DNA from: Aliiruegeria lutimaris
Lineage (GTDB): Bacteria; Pseudomonadota; Alphaproteobacteria; Rhodobacterales; Rhodobacteraceae
Assembly (NCBI RefSeq): GCF_900099935.1
Contig: NZ_FNEK01000045.1
Span: 1-40,826 of the forward strand
DNA: 40,826 bases
Reading direction: 5' to 3'
Positions 40,655 to 40,826 of this stretch are shown in pieces. The position numbers and the translations under genes were made by a program. The notes below the pieces were generated by a model that worked only from the letters and a program-made list of their open reading frames with translations, was not told the DNA's origin and searched no databases. Position 1 is the stretch's first letter. Every line of letters starts with the position of its first letter.

Positions 40655-40826
40655 GCAATACGACACGGGCAAGCATTGCGTCTTCTATCACCGCTACCAC
40701 ATCGTCTGGTCGACGAAGTACCGCTTTAAGGTGCTGACCGGCACCTTGCGGCTGCGGGTCCGCGACATTTGCCGCCAGGTGTGCCGGGAGAATGAGGTCG
40801 AAATCTTGCGCGGGGTTCTGTCGAGC
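40653..40826 (+). CDS. tnpA: IS200/IS605-family transposase TnpA, N-terminal part
   Basis: The first 58 codons of a small Y1 (tyrosine) transposase. The N-terminus has YHRYHIVWSTKYRFKVL, which corresponds to the YHIVWVTKYR-type strand of the family, followed by a helix RVRDICRQVCRENEVEIL and RGVLS. The HUH motif and the catalytic tyrosine lie beyond the window end. ATG 40653 follows GGGAGGATAAGAGC. The frame is intact as far as visible. Confidence 0.85.
   Translation, partial: MQYDTGKHCVFYHRYHIVWSTKYRFKVLTGTLRLRVRDICRQVCRENEVEILRGVLSS

Larger units (their letters stand above)
40542..40826 (+). mobile_element. IS200/IS605-family insertion sequence, left end (continues beyond the window)
   Basis: The element is recognised by its Y1-type transposase start and by two stem-loops in the order expected of IS200: a small subterminal hairpin and then a long stem-loop overlapping the start of tnpA. 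The outer border is not defined by inverted repeats in this family; it lies shortly before 40542, and the element ends outside the window. Confidence 0.75.

Noticed and set aside
1-40826. CRISPR arrays or regular spaced repeats
   Set aside because: No short direct repeats at regular spacing were seen; the only dispersed repeats are the palindromic intergenic elements.

Overview
This is a GC-rich chromosomal segment from an alphaproteobacterium, most likely of the order Rhodobacterales (Roseobacter/Paracoccus-like). The grounds are the formate dehydrogenase gene order with DUF3305/DUF3306 genes, a ccmF-ccmH pair without ccmE, the elongator tRNA-Met sequence, and a repeat type between convergent genes that I associate with that order. 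No species can be named from the sequence alone.

Region 1 (1-20 kb) is one functional neighbourhood for a periplasmic, Tat-exported, Cys-type Mo/W formate dehydrogenase. fdhD-mobA-mobB-moeA (sulfur transfer to the cofactor, dinucleotide formation, metal insertion) are chained by overlapping stop/start codons. tupB-tupC-tupA (tungstate uptake) follow. A leftward operon encodes a Mrp-type Fe-S carrier ATPase, a biotin/lipoate-ligase-fold protein that lacks the usual catalytic lysines, and a DUF6505 protein. Next come a cytochrome c fused to a shrunken tungstate-binding-protein lobe and a large 4x[4Fe-4S] protein. The structural operon is DUF3305-DUF3306-TorD-like chaperone-Tat peptide-fdhA-fdhB-fdhI-(WD40+cytochrome c)-a 41-residue membrane peptide.

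Region 2 (20-29 kb) has an aldo/keto reductase, then a leftward operon fnr-ccmF-ccmH-ccmI (an FNR-type regulator with four candidate cluster cysteines plus a heme-lyase module). It is divergent from a 792-residue cytochrome with 12 heme-binding motifs (11 CXXCH and one CX4CH) and a Rap1a/Tai-like partner. A near-consensus FNR box sits between the two transcription units. The arrangement suggests a heme lyase set dedicated to the multiheme cytochrome, as NrfEFG is to NrfA.

Region 3 (29-39 kb) is more ordinary: an FAD-linked 2-hydroxyacid oxidase, a TesA-like esterase divergent (sharing CATG) from a YbbA/YbbP-like ABC exporter, an isopenicillin-N-synthase-like dioxygenase, and the selenium pair mnmH (selU) and an NDH-SelD fusion.

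Region 4 (39.1-40.8 kb) is accessory debris beyond a tRNA-Met gene: a truncated UPF0149/YecA-like gene, two phage gene fragments, and the left end of an IS200/IS605-type element whose transposase start codon lies inside a perfect 27-bp stem-loop. Related palindromic repeats lie in three of the convergent gene junctions and look like bidirectional terminators.
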